Source: Flavobacterium sp. MedPE-SWcel
Lineage (GTDB): Bacteria > Bacteroidota > Bacteroidia > Flavobacteriales > Flavobacteriaceae
DNA: 64,000 nt
Direction: 5' to 3'
Assembly: GCA_001874325.1 (NCBI GenBank)
Contig: MPCW01000010.1
Span: 53,679 to 117,678, forward strand
Shown: piece by piece, positions 8,891 to 17,478 of the stretch
Layout: every line of letters begins with the position of its first letter
Position numbering within the stretch: the stretch's first letter is position 1
Translations under genes and position numbers: made by a program
Notes under the pieces: generated by a model
What the model was told of the DNA's origin: nothing
Databases searched by the model: none
The model's input: only the letters and a program-made list of their open reading frames with translations

Positions 8891-9921
8891 TGCTTCTCTA
8901 TAAAATTATGAATTACAATAGGAAACGGATATTGCTTTATATCTTCACGACTTATAGTCTCCTTCACAAGTTTATCTGTGATCACTTCCCAAAAACGAAT
9001 ATGTAAATGTTGATGCGACAGTTTATGTACCACTACATCATTAAGCAACTCAACATTACTAGGCACAAAACTAAACTCCGGAAATTCTTTTATTAAATTA
9101 ATCATTTCATCTACTACAACAAGCTTTTTTGTCTCTAACAACGGGAATTCATATAGGTTAAACCAAATCCCTTTTTCCGATCGTTTATTTACAATACTTC
9201 TTCCTCTAGCATCCTTAACAACCAAATAATCAAAATATCTATTAGTTATTTTAGTCTTTTTAAGTTTAACAGGTAAATCGCCCACCTTTCCTGTTTGATA
9301 AGCAACACAATCAGCAGTAAATATACAATCAGTACAATTTGGGCTTTTAGGCACGCATTGCAATGCTCCAAACTCCATCATTGCTTGATTAAATTCTGAT
9401 GCTTTACCCGAAGGCAAGTATTGCGCAGCTAGCTCTCTAAATTCTTTCTTAGCTAGAGACGATGAAATATCTGTAGTTACACCAAAAAATCTAGACAATA
9501 CACGATATACATTACCATCTACCACAGGCACTTCTTCTCCATAACAAATAGAGGCTATAGCAGCAGCGGTATAATCTCCCACTCCTTTTAATTTTAATAA
9601 ACCTTTATAATCACCTGGAAATTCTCCATTAAGATCATAGGCCACATATTTAGCTGTTGCATGCAAATTACGAGCTCTTGAATAGTACCCCAAACCCTGC
9701 CATAACTTAAGTACATGCTCCTCTGTTGCATTTGCAAGATCATTAACTGTAGGAAAAGCATCTATAAACTTTAAAAAATAAGGCATTCCTTGTGCTACAC
9801 GTGTTTGTTGCAGCATGATTTCAGATAACCATACAGGATAAGGATCAGCACTTTTTCGCCAAGGCAAATCGCGCTTATTCTGTAAATACCACTTTATTAG
9901 ACTTTTAGAAAAATTCATCAT
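8881..9921 (-). CDS. mutY: A/G-specific adenine glycosylase
   Basis: Base-excision repair glycosylase that removes A paired with 8-oxoguanine. 346 residues. SEIMLQQTRV carries the catalytic Glu. LKGVGDYTAAAIASICYG is the helix-hairpin-helix and VVDGNVYRVLSR contains the catalytic Asp. CVPKSPNCTDCIFTADC provides the C-X6-C-X2-C-X5-C [4Fe-4S] ligands. The C-terminal NUDIX-like 8-oxoG recognition domain spans about 225-346. A TAnnTTTG match (9936-9943, minus strand) lies just upstream. Confidence 0.96.
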   Translation of the reverse strand: MMNFSKSLIKWYLQNKRDLPWRKSADPYPVWLSEIMLQQTRVAQGMPYFLKFIDAFPTVNDLANATEEHVLKLWQGLGYYSRARNLHATAKYVAYDLNGEFPGDYKGLLKLKGVGDYTAAAIASICYGEEVPVVDGNVYRVLSRFFGVTTDISSSLAKKEFRELAAQYLPSGKASEFNQAMMEFGALQCVPKSPNCTDCIFTADCVAYQTGKVGDLPVKLKKTKITNRYFDYLVVKDARGRSIVNKRSEKGIWFNLYEFPLLETKKLVVVDEMINLIKEFPEFSFVPSNVELLNDVVVHKLSHQHLHIRFWEVITDKLVKETISREDIKQYPFPIVIHNFIEKHWD

Positions 9922-9935
9922 TGATAGTTAGTTAG

Positions 9936-9943
9936 CAAATTTA
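9936..9943 (-). promoter_or_regulatory. Predicted -7 element of mutY
   Basis: Minus-strand TAAATTTG ends 14 bases before the mutY ATG. No -33 TTG at proper spacing, so only moderately supported. It is divergent from the HU promoter about 60 bases away. Confidence 0.35.
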
Positions 9944-10001
9944 AAAGTTTATGTTATTAAATTTTAATGCATTAAGGTTTAATTATTGTCTATTTAATTC
10001 C

Positions 10002-10009
10002 TATATTTG
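10002..10009 (+). promoter_or_regulatory. Predicted -7 element of the HU gene
   Basis: TATATTTG, exact consensus, with a degenerate TTTA 20 bases upstream. It lies inside the longer open frame that begins at 9951, which argues for the ATG at 10053 as the true start. Confidence 0.5.
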
Positions 10010-10052
10010 CACACTCGAAAAAAATACATACAAATATAAATTAAGAAAGAAA

Positions 10053-10343
10053 ATGACGAAAGCAGACATCGTAGCAAAAATCTCTGAAAAGCTAGGTTTA
10101 GAAAAAGGAGATGTACAAGCAACAGTTGAGTCTTTTATGGAAGAAGTAAAAAACTCTTTGGAAACCGGTGATAACGTTTATTTGAGAGGTTTTGGAAGTT
10201 TCATTATTAAAACCCGTGCTGAAAAGACAGGTAGAAACATTTCTAAAAACACGACAATAAAAATACCTGCTCATAACATTCCAGCATTTAAACCTGCGAA
10301 AATATTTGTAGATGGTGTAAAAACTAATACTGAAGTAAAGTAA
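10053..10343 (+). CDS. hup: DNA-binding protein HU
   Basis: Histone-like nucleoid protein, 96 residues from the ATG at 10053 (MTKADIVAKISEKLGL). It has the HU helices, then VYLRGFGSFIIKTRAEKTGRN and the beta-arm ending in PAFKPAK. The frame is open back to 9951, but those extra residues are not HU-like and contain the predicted promoter. The flavobacterial neighbours (mutY upstream, small basic protein and rng downstream) fit a conserved block. Confidence 0.95.
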   Translation: MTKADIVAKISEKLGLEKGDVQATVESFMEEVKNSLETGDNVYLRGFGSFIIKTRAEKTGRNISKNTTIKIPAHNIPAFKPAKIFVDGVKTNTEVK

Positions 10344-10382
10344 CAACAAAATTTATTTATTAACTTAAAACCCTTAGACACT

Positions 10383-10475
10383 ATGCCAAGTGGGAAAAAA
10401 AGAAAAAGACATAAGGTAGCTACTCACAAACGTAAAAAAAGAGCGAGAGCTAACCGTCACAAGAAGAAAAAGTAG
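10383..10475 (+). CDS. 30-residue highly basic small protein
   Basis: MPSGKKRKRHKVATHKRKKR then ARANRHKKKK, stop. More than half of the residues are Lys or Arg, plus three His. It lies 39 bases after HU, and its stop codon is inside a hairpin terminator. I recall short proteins with this start (MPSGKKRKRHK) being conserved across Bacteroidota in this place. The composition suggests binding to RNA or DNA, for example as a small ribosomal protein, but I cannot assign it to a named family. The HU-to-rng spacing and the terminator support it as a real gene. Confidence 0.8.
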   Translation: MPSGKKRKRHKVATHKRKKRARANRHKKKK

Positions 10476-10499
10476 TTTAATACTACTTTTTCTTTTTTT
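10465..10499 (+). terminator. Terminator overlapping the end of the 30-residue gene
   Basis: A perfect 12-bp stem (AGAAAAAGTAGT / ACTACTTTTTCT) with a TTAAT loop, followed by a T-tract. The stem contains the stop codon of the small gene. Confidence 0.75.
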
Positions 10500-10642
10500 A
10501 GTAAAAAGTTCATTGAAATTGTTTTTTTAAACAACAAGAGTAAAAAGAGGCACCCCAATGCTTTCTTTAAAAAACTCAACCTATTTAAAGAAACTCTGGG
10601 TATTTAAAATACCTGTAAACTATTGTTTAATCCATCTATACT

Positions 10643-10699
10643 CTAGTTGATCGTTGATTGCTACTACTTTAGTAATAACAACTAACTATCGACAACTAG
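10643..10699 (+). promoter_or_regulatory. Putative 5' UTR stem-loop of rng
   Basis: CTAGTTG pairs with CAACTAG, and the pairing continues with TCG/CGA past a one-base bulge. The structure ends 11 bases before the rng ATG at 10711. RNase E is known in E. coli to control its own mRNA through a structured 5' UTR; a similar role here is inference. Confidence 0.35.
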
Positions 10700-10710
10700 T
10701 ATGGATAAAA

Positions 10711-12270
10711 ATGTACAGTGTGAATAAAGAATTAATCATTCGATCTGATTCTGAAGCCGTAGATTTTGCCTTATTAAAAGATGGAAAACTAATTGAATTA
10801 CATAAAGAAAGGGAAGACACCAATAAGTTCTCTGTAGGCGATATTTTTCTTGCCAAAATCAGAAAACCTGTTGCTGGACTTAATGCTGCTTTTGTAAACG
10901 TAGGCTTTGAAAAAGATGCCTTCTTACATTATCATGATTTAGGCCCTAACCTTCCCTCTTTAATGAAATTCACAAAACTTGTAAGCGCAGGTAAAACAAA
11001 AGATTTCTCCCTGAAAAATTTTTCGTTTGAAAAAGAAATTGACAAGAATGGTGTAATTACTGATGCGCTAAGCGCTAACCAATCTATTCTTGTTCAGGTG
11101 GTAAAAGAACCAATATCAACTAAAGGACCTCGAATAAGCTCTGAGCTTTCGATGGCAGGACGATATGTAGTACTTGTACCATTCTCTGACAGGATTTCGA
11201 TTTCACAAAAAATAGAATCTAAGGAAGAAAAAGATCGCTTAAAGCGATTAGTACAATCTATCAGACCCAAAGGGTTTGGAGTTATTGTACGAACAGTTGC
11301 TGAGGATAAAAAAGTAGCTGAACTGGACAGAGACCTGCAAAACTTGCTGGAAAAATGGACAGATTTATGCAAACGCATCCCTGGCGCGCATCACCCTAGT
11401 AAAGTATTGGGCGAAGTAAATAAAGCTTCCTCTATATTACGTGATGTATTTAATGATACCTTCACTGGTATTTATGTAGACGATGAAGATCTCTTCTACC
11501 AAACTAAGGACTATCTGCAGGAGATAGCACCTGAAAAAGCGAATATCGTAAAACTATATCAAAGCAGAGAACTACCACTTTTCGAAAAATATAATATCGA
11601 AAGGCAAATAAAGACCTCTTTTGGTAAAACTGTTTCTATGAGCAAAGGCGCTTACCTTATTATAGAGCATACAGAAGCCCTACACGTTATAGACGTAAAT
11701 AGTGGTAACCGCTCTAATAAGGCATTAAGCCAAGAAGATACAGCCCTTGAAGTTAACCTTATAGCTGCTGCCGAAACAGCAAGACAGCTACGATTAAGAG
11801 ACATGGGAGGTATTATTGTAATTGACTTTATAGACATGTCTAATCCAGACAACAGGAAGAAGCTCTATGACTTTTTAAGAGAAGAAATGAGCGACGATAA
11901 AGCCAAACACAAGATCCTGCCTCCGAGTAAATTTGGACTTGTTCAAATTACTCGACAAAGAGTAAGACCTGAAGTAAATATCAAGACACGGGAGGAAGAC
12001 CCAAACAATGGAAATGGAGAAATAGAAGCTCCTATTCTAGTGATTGATAGAATTAAGGCTGACCTTGAAAGAATTATTAAGAGCGACAATAAGATAGTGC
12101 TTAACGCGCATCCTTTTGTAGCTGCATACCTTACTAAAGGTTTCCCATCCATACGTTCGAAATGGTTTTTTGAACATAAAAAATGGGTAAAAATAATACC
12201 TCGTGACGCTTACACGTATTTAGAATACCACTTTTATGATAGCAAAGGAAATGCTATCGCAACAGAATAA
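10711..12270 (+). CDS. rng: Ribonuclease E/G family endoribonuclease
   Basis: Cytoplasmic endonuclease for rRNA maturation and mRNA decay, 519 residues from the ATG at 10711 (MYSVNKELIIRS). The upstream ATG at 10654 lies in the probable leader hairpin. An S1-like RNA-binding region (FSVGDIFLAKIRKPVAGLNA, FVNVGFEKDAFLH) precedes the RNase H/DNase I-like catalytic domain. HVIDVNSGN and GGIIVIDFIDM carry the two metal-binding Asp residues. The CPxCxGxG zinc-link of the E. coli enzyme is missing; the segment after RQRVRPE reads TREEDPNNGNGEIEAPI instead. There is no long degradosome-scaffold tail. Confidence 0.94.
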   Translation: MYSVNKELIIRSDSEAVDFALLKDGKLIELHKEREDTNKFSVGDIFLAKIRKPVAGLNAAFVNVGFEKDAFLHYHDLGPNLPSLMKFTKLVSAGKTKDFSLKNFSFEKEIDKNGVITDALSANQSILVQVVKEPISTKGPRISSELSMAGRYVVLVPFSDRISISQKIESKEEKDRLKRLVQSIRPKGFGVIVRTVAEDKKVAELDRDLQNLLEKWTDLCKRIPGAHHPSKVLGEVNKASSILRDVFNDTFTGIYVDDEDLFYQTKDYLQEIAPEKANIVKLYQSRELPLFEKYNIERQIKTSFGKTVSMSKGAYLIIEHTEALHVIDVNSGNRSNKALSQEDTALEVNLIAAAETARQLRLRDMGGIIVIDFIDMSNPDNRKKLYDFLREEMSDDKAKHKILPPSKFGLVQITRQRVRPEVNIKTREEDPNNGNGEIEAPILVIDRIKADLERIIKSDNKIVLNAHPFVAAYLTKGFPSIRSKWFFEHKKWVKIIPRDAYTYLEYHFYDSKGNAIATE

Positions 12271-12271
12271 C

Positions 12272-12308
12272 AAAAACCGCACTAACAAGATGTTAGTGCG
12301 GTTTTTTT
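12272..12308 (+). terminator. Terminator of rng
   Basis: A 16-bp perfect stem (AAAAACCGCACTAACA and its complement) with a three-base AGA loop, then T's. Confidence 0.85.
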
Positions 12309-12360
12309 GTTTTATATATCATCCATTAATATTATGTTTATCTCTTAACATCTTTATAAA

Positions 12361-12942
12361 ATGAAACCTCAAATAAAATATATAGAACTAAAAACAGGAT
12401 TTAGTGACAATGGCCCCGCATGGATAGGGCTCATTACATTCTCAAAATCGGGAAAAACTATATACTTTAACGGTAAAGCTTTTCAGTCATTAAATGGTAA
12501 TGGAGTTTTTGCTAATTATTTTGATATTGAAACAGGCGATGAATACTGGATATCTGGTGCAAAGAAAAGCATGAGTGATCGTCATTCGATAGGAGCAGGT
12601 AAAATCTTTGTAGAAAAAAGAATTATCAACAATTACCTAAAAATTATTAATCAGCAAAAACTAAATAGCACTCTCCACGAACCCGTAGATAATATAATTA
12701 CCGAAATACCAAAAAAACGAATAAATGAATTGGAAAACCAGACAGTCGAAACTAATCAACTCGATGACAACCTATATTTTCGCCTTCCTGTCGAACTAAC
12801 AGATATCGAAATTAAACATCTAATTAAAGAACTTATAATTGACGAAGAAAATTCACAATACAATAAAGCAAGAAGATCTATCAAACAAAAAAGAATTCTT
12901 CTTGAAGAAGAAGCAAAAAAAAGAGATTTAAATCTATATTAA
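12361..12942 (+). CDS. Hypothetical protein, two-part cytoplasmic protein
   Basis: 193 residues, no signal peptide or membrane segment. Residues 1-95 look like a compact conserved domain rich in aromatic and Gly positions (YIELKTGFSDNGPAWIGLIT, SKSGKTIYFNGKAF, NYFDIETGDEYWISGAKK). The rest is a charged, Ile/Glu/Lys-rich helical region ending in RRSIKQKRILLEEEAKKRD. I do not recognise a characterised family and give no function. It sits between the rng terminator and the YegP-like gene with a 63-base gap, so joint transcription with the latter is possible. Confidence 0.75.
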   Translation: MKPQIKYIELKTGFSDNGPAWIGLITFSKSGKTIYFNGKAFQSLNGNGVFANYFDIETGDEYWISGAKKSMSDRHSIGAGKIFVEKRIINNYLKIINQQKLNSTLHEPVDNIITEIPKKRINELENQTVETNQLDDNLYFRLPVELTDIEIKHLIKELIIDEENSQYNKARRSIKQKRILLEEEAKKRDLNLY

Positions 12943-13005
12943 GAGCATCACATATCCCAAGATAAATTATTATATTAGCTATCATTAACATTTAAAAATC
13001 CGATT

Positions 13006-13338
13006 ATGGGCAAGTTTGTAATTACTAAAAGAAAAAATGACGAATTTCAGTTTAACCTAAAGGCTGGTAACGGACAAGTTATCCTTGCAAGTGAAGGTTA
13101 TAAAGCTAAGGCTAGTTGCGAAAATGGAATTGAGTCTGTAAGACGTAATTCTCAAGATGATTCTAAATTCGACCGTAAAGAATCATCAAATGGTAAACCA
13201 TACTTTAACCTAAAAGCTACCAATGGTCAAATAATAGGTAATAGTGAAATGTACGAAAGCGTAGCATCTCGTGATAATGGTATCGAATCAGTTAAGAAAA
13301 ATGCTCCTGATGCTACTGTAGACGATCAAACAGTATAA
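13006..13338 (+). CDS. YegP/DUF1508 family protein
   Basis: 110 residues built of two tandem DUF1508 repeats. Repeat one is FVITKRKNDEFQFNLKAGNG and SEGYKAKASCENGIESVRRN; repeat two is KPYFNLKATNGQIIGNSEMY and SRDNGIESVKKNAP. The family is small, cytoplasmic and of unknown biochemical role; the domain is named after E. coli YegP. Single gene followed by a strong terminator. Confidence 0.92.
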   Translation: MGKFVITKRKNDEFQFNLKAGNGQVILASEGYKAKASCENGIESVRRNSQDDSKFDRKESSNGKPYFNLKATNGQIIGNSEMYESVASRDNGIESVKKNAPDATVDDQTV

Positions 13339-13364
13339 GAAAAGAAACAAATTACGTTTTATAC

Positions 13365-13402
13365 AAAAAAGCCCACTTTGAATAATTCAAAGTGGGCTTT
13401 TT
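13365..13402 (+). terminator. Terminator of the YegP-like gene
   Basis: A6-GCCCACTTTGAA, TAA loop, then the exact complement and T5. Confidence 0.85.
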
Positions 13403-13490
13403 GCATCTAAACAACATCTAAATCACTTTTACTAAACCTTTAAATATGCTCTATCTAAAGTAATAACTACTATCGCATAAAAAAAATCAT

Positions 13491-13498
13491 TACTTTCG
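13491..13498 (+). promoter_or_regulatory. Predicted -7 element of ileS
   Basis: TACTTTCG, one mismatch to TAnnTTTG, 26 bases before the ileS ATG. Confidence 0.35.
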
Positions 13499-13524
13499 CA
13501 AATTGATTTATTATAAGGACTACA

Positions 13525-16500
13525 ATGAGCAATAAGTTTACTGAATATAAAGGACTTGACCTACCTACGGTAGCTAATGAAGTACTGGAATTCTGGAAGA
13601 AAGAAAATGTTTTTGAGAAAAGTGTAACTACACGTGAGGGTAAACCACAATATGTGTTTTATGAGGGACCTCCTAGTGCCAATGGATTACCTGGGATACA
13701 CCACGTTATGGCACGTGCTATTAAAGATATTTTTTGCCGTTACCAAACTCAAAAAGGACATCAGGTAAAACGTAAAGCAGGATGGGACACTCATGGACTA
13801 CCTGTAGAACTTGGTACCGAAAAAGAACTTGGTATTACTAAAGAAGATATTGGCACAAAAATATCTGTAGAAGAGTATAACGAAGCTTGTAAGCGCACAG
13901 TAATGCGCTATACAGACGTATGGAATGACCTTACCGAAAAAATGGGATATTGGGTAGATATGGAAGATCCGTATATTACTTATAAACCTAAATACATGGA
14001 ATCGGTATGGTGGTTACTAAAACAGATATACGACAAAGGACTTATATACAAAGGTTACACAATACAACCATATTCGCCAAAAGCAGGTACAGGTTTAAGC
14101 TCGCATGAGGTAAACCAACCAGGTGCTTATCGTGATGTAACCGATACTACCATAGTAGCACAGTTTAAAACTATTGCCGACACTTTACCTGAAGCTTTTA
14201 AAGGTTTTGGAACTATTGACTTAATGGCGTGGACTACCACACCTTGGACATTACCAAGTAACACAGCACTTACTGTAGGGCCAAAAATTGATTATGTTTT
14301 AATAAAAACATTTAACCAATATACTTTCGAAGCTATCAATGTAGTAGTTGCTAAAAGCCTTATAGGAAAACAATTCTCAGGTAAATATTTTGAAAGTACC
14401 GAAGATGCTGATTTTGAGAATTATAGCTCATCAGATAAGAAAACACCATATACTGTTCTAGCCGAAGCTAAAGGTACTGACCTTGTAGGTGTACGTTATG
14501 AACAATTATTACCATATACATTACCATACCAAAATCCTGAAGATGCATTCCGTGTAATATCAGGAGATTTTGTAACTACAGAGGATGGTACAGGTATAGT
14601 ACATACTGCTCCTACTTTTGGTGCAGATGATGCTAAAGTAGCTAAAGAGGCTACACCAGAAGTACCACCAATGCTTGTACTAGATACTAACGGTAACCCA
14701 GTACCACTAGTAGACATGCAAGGGCGCTTTATAGAAGGTATGGGCGACCTTACTGGTAAATATGTAAAGAATGAATATTACGATAAAGACCAAGCTCCAG
14801 ATAAATCAGTAGATGTAGAAATAGCTATTCGACTAAAAGAGGAAAACAAAGCCTTTAAAGTAGAGAAATATGTACACAGTTACCCACATAGTTGGAGAAC
14901 TGATGAACCATTACTATACTACCCGCTAGATAGCTGGTTTGTAAAAGTAACTGATGTTAAGGAAAAAATGTTTGACCTTAACGAAACCATTAACTGGAAA
15001 CCGAAAGCAACTGGTGAAGGACGTTTTGGAAACTGGCTTAAAAATGCAAATGACTGGAACTTATCTCGCTCTCGTTATTGGGGTATTCCATTACCAATAT
15101 GGAGAACTGAAGACAAGACCGAAGAAATGATGGTAGGCTCTGTAGAAGAGCTATACAATGAAATAGAAAAATCTATTGCTGCAGGTGTAATGACTGAGAA
15201 TCCGTTTAAAGGGTTTGAGGCAGGCAACATGAGTGAGGATAATTACGATTTAGTAGACCTACACAAAAATGTAGTAGACAGAATAACATTAATTTCGGCT
15301 AGTGGCAAACCAATGCAACGTGAGGCTGACTTAATTGATGTTTGGTTTGATAGTGGTTCTATGCCATATGCACAATGGCACTACCCTTTTGAAAATAAAG
15401 AATTAATAGACAATAACGAGTCTTTCCCTGCTGATTTTATTGCTGAGGGAGTAGATCAAACTCGTGGTTGGTTCTATACACTACACGCTATAGCAACTTT
15501 AGTATTTGACAAAGTAGCTTATAAAAATGTAGTAAGTAACGGTCTAGTACTAGACAAGAGCGGACAAAAAATGAGTAAGCGACTTGGTAACGCTGTAGAC
15601 CCGTTTACTACACTTGCAGAATATGGTCCTGATGCTACCCGATGGTACATGATAGCCAATGCTAACCCATGGGATAACTTGAAATTTGATATAGATGGTG
15701 TAGCCGAAGTAAGAAGAAAATTCTTTGGTACATTATATAATACCTACTCTTTCTTTGCGTTATATGCTAATATCGATGGGTTTACTTATGCTGAACCTGA
15801 AATACCACTTAAAGAAAGACCTGAGATAGATAGATGGATATTAAGTGAACTTAATACTCTGATAAAAAATGTAGACAGTTATTATGCTGACTACGAGCCA
15901 ACCAAAGCTGCCAGAGCAATCTCTGATTTCTTACAAGAAAACTTAAGTAACTGGTATGTTAGACTTTGTAGAAGACGTTTTTGGAAAGGTGAATATGCTC
16001 AAGATAAAATTGCAGCTTACCAAACACTATATACGTGCCTAGTAACTGTTGCTAAACTTGGTTCACCTATCGCTCCTTTCTTTATGGATAGACTTTATAA
16101 AGATTTAACACAGGCTTCACAGTCAGAGAAATTAGACAGTGTACATTTGGCCGAGTTCCCAAAATATAACAAAAGCTTTGTTGATAAGCCGTTAGAAAGT
16201 AGAATGGAAAAAGCACAAACAGTGTCATCACTTGTGTTATCCCTTCGAAAAAAGGAAATGATAAAAGTACGTCAACCATTGCAAAAAGTAATGATTCCGG
16301 TATTAGATGATAAACAAAAATCAGAGATAGAAGCCGTTTCAGAACTTATTAAAGCAGAGGTTAATGTAAAAGAAGTAGAACCGTTAGACGATGCTTCAGG
16401 AGTATTAGTTAAGAAAATAAAACCTAATTTCAAAGCATTAGGACCTCGATTCGGAAAAGACATGGGTCTGATTTCCAAAGAGATACAAAATTTCTCACAG

Positions 16501-16926
16501 GATCAGATCAATTCAATCGACAAAACAGGGGAAATAAGCATTGAAATATCAGGAAAAAGTATTATCTTAACATCTGAAGATGTGGAGATTTCGTCTCAAG
16601 ACATTGAAGGTTTGCTTGTAGCTAATGCTAACGGAATAACCGTAGCACTAGATATAACTATTACCGACCAACTAAAAAAAGAAGGTATTGCTCGTGAGTT
16701 AGTAAACAGAATACAGAATTTAAGAAAAGATTCTGGTTTTGAAGTAACTGATAAAATAAAAGTACACCTACAAGCAAATGAAGCATTAGAAAATGCTGTA
16801 ATTGCAAATGAGGATTACATAAAATCAGAAACACTTACAGAGTCATTAATGTTTAAGAATGAAGTTGAAAACGGAACTGAAATAGAATTTGATGACATTA
16901 AAACCTTAGTATTAATTTCAAAATAA
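13525..16926 (+). CDS. ileS: Isoleucyl-tRNA synthetase
   Basis: Class I aminoacyl-tRNA synthetase charging tRNA-Ile, with CP1 editing of valine. 1133 residues, the long eukaryote-like form. The HIGH-equivalent is in PPSANGLPGIHHVMARAIKD (G57-I-H-H60), and KMSKR is in DKSGQKMSKRLGN. The editing domain includes WTTTPWTLPSNTAL and GTGIVHTAPTFGADD. WFDSGSMPYAQWHYPF precedes the catalytic closure. The C-terminal anticodon-binding and extension region runs to the end. Followed after 7 bases by the DksA/TraR-like gene, so likely an operon. Confidence 0.97.
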   Translation: MSNKFTEYKGLDLPTVANEVLEFWKKENVFEKSVTTREGKPQYVFYEGPPSANGLPGIHHVMARAIKDIFCRYQTQKGHQVKRKAGWDTHGLPVELGTEKELGITKEDIGTKISVEEYNEACKRTVMRYTDVWNDLTEKMGYWVDMEDPYITYKPKYMESVWWLLKQIYDKGLIYKGYTIQPYSPKAGTGLSSHEVNQPGAYRDVTDTTIVAQFKTIADTLPEAFKGFGTIDLMAWTTTPWTLPSNTALTVGPKIDYVLIKTFNQYTFEAINVVVAKSLIGKQFSGKYFESTEDADFENYSSSDKKTPYTVLAEAKGTDLVGVRYEQLLPYTLPYQNPEDAFRVISGDFVTTEDGTGIVHTAPTFGADDAKVAKEATPEVPPMLVLDTNGNPVPLVDMQGRFIEGMGDLTGKYVKNEYYDKDQAPDKSVDVEIAIRLKEENKAFKVEKYVHSYPHSWRTDEPLLYYPLDSWFVKVTDVKEKMFDLNETINWKPKATGEGRFGNWLKNANDWNLSRSRYWGIPLPIWRTEDKTEEMMVGSVEELYNEIEKSIAAGVMTENPFKGFEAGNMSEDNYDLVDLHKNVVDRITLISASGKPMQREADLIDVWFDSGSMPYAQWHYPFENKELIDNNESFPADFIAEGVDQTRGWFYTLHAIATLVFDKVAYKNVVSNGLVLDKSGQKMSKRLGNAVDPFTTLAEYGPDATRWYMIANANPWDNLKFDIDGVAEVRRKFFGTLYNTYSFFALYANIDGFTYAEPEIPLKERPEIDRWILSELNTLIKNVDSYYADYEPTKAARAISDFLQENLSNWYVRLCRRRFWKGEYAQDKIAAYQTLYTCLVTVAKLGSPIAPFFMDRLYKDLTQASQSEKLDSVHLAEFPKYNKSFVDKPLESRMEKAQTVSSLVLSLRKKEMIKVRQPLQKVMIPVLDDKQKSEIEAVSELIKAEVNVKEVEPLDDASGVLVKKIKPNFKALGPRFGKDMGLISKEIQNFSQDQINSIDKTGEISIEISGKSIILTSEDVEISSQDIEGLLVANANGITVALDITITDQLKKEGIARELVNRIQNLRKDSGFEVTDKIKVHLQANEALENAVIANEDYIKSETLTESLMFKNEVENGTEIEFDDIKTLVLISK

Positions 16927-16933
16927 GTGAAAT

Positions 16934-17314
16934 ATGGTAGATGAGCAATTAAGATATTCTGATGCTGACCTTGCAGAGTTTAAAGAACTAATCACGAAAA
17001 AAATAGAGAAAGCCCAAGCAGATTTGGATTTAATCCGAAGTGCTTATATGAACGATTTAAATAATGGTACTGACGATACGTCGCCAACGTTCAAAGCTTT
17101 TGAAGAAGGTAGTGAAACAATGAGTAAAGAAGCAAACTCTCAATTAGCCATCCGCCAAGAAAAATTCATCCGTGACCTAAAAAATGCTGTTATTCGTATT
17201 GAAAATAAAACATACGGTATTTGTAAAGTTACTGGTAAACTTATAGGAAAAGAAAGACTAAAGCTTGTTCCACACGCTACTATGAGTATAGAGGCTAAGA
17301 ACCTTCAACGATAA
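16934..17314 (+). CDS. TraR/DksA family protein with degenerate zinc finger
   Basis: 126 residues. A long N-terminal coiled coil (about 10-85) is followed by the DksA C-terminal region YGICKVTGKLIGKERLKLVP. Family members bind in the RNA polymerase secondary channel and, in proteobacteria, act with ppGpp. Only one of the four zinc cysteines (the one in GICKV) remains; the second of the first pair is Gly-Lys and the distal pair is replaced by HATMSIEAK. So it is a zinc-independent form. Linked to ileS (7 bases) and followed by a hairpin-rich spacer before lspA. Confidence 0.88.
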   Translation: MVDEQLRYSDADLAEFKELITKKIEKAQADLDLIRSAYMNDLNNGTDDTSPTFKAFEEGSETMSKEANSQLAIRQEKFIRDLKNAVIRIENKTYGICKVTGKLIGKERLKLVPHATMSIEAKNLQR

Positions 17315-17327
17315 TATAAAACTACCG

Positions 17328-17418
17328 ATTCACTAAGTGAATTTATGCCTAATGGCACGAAGTCCGAAGCAATAGGATTGATGAATAATATCATCATATC
17401 CTAGTGTCTTCGGACTTC
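17328..17418. repeat. Cluster of three hairpins between the DksA-like gene and lspA
   Basis: ATTCAC-TAA-GTGAAT (17328-17342), GCC-TAAT-GGC (17347-17356), then a 60-base structure (17359-17418). Its outer 11-bp stem is GAAGTCCGAAG/CTTCGGACTTC and its inner stems are TAGGAT/ATCCTA and TGATGA/TCATCA. No T-tract follows, so it is not an ordinary terminator. Possible roles are RNA processing, mRNA stability or attenuation. Confidence 0.7.
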
Positions 17419-17452
17419 TTATAATAAATCAGGATTATTTAATTATTTCTCT

Positions 17453-17460
17453 TATTTTTG
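17453..17460 (+). promoter_or_regulatory. Predicted -7 element of lspA
   Basis: TATTTTTG, exact consensus, 18 bases before the lspA ATG. No clear -33. Confidence 0.4.
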
Positions 17461-17478
17461 TCGATAAAATTCTCATAA

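Noticed and set aside
13006..13338. Duplicated gene fragment
   Set aside because: The internal repeat is the normal two-copy DUF1508 architecture of the YegP family.
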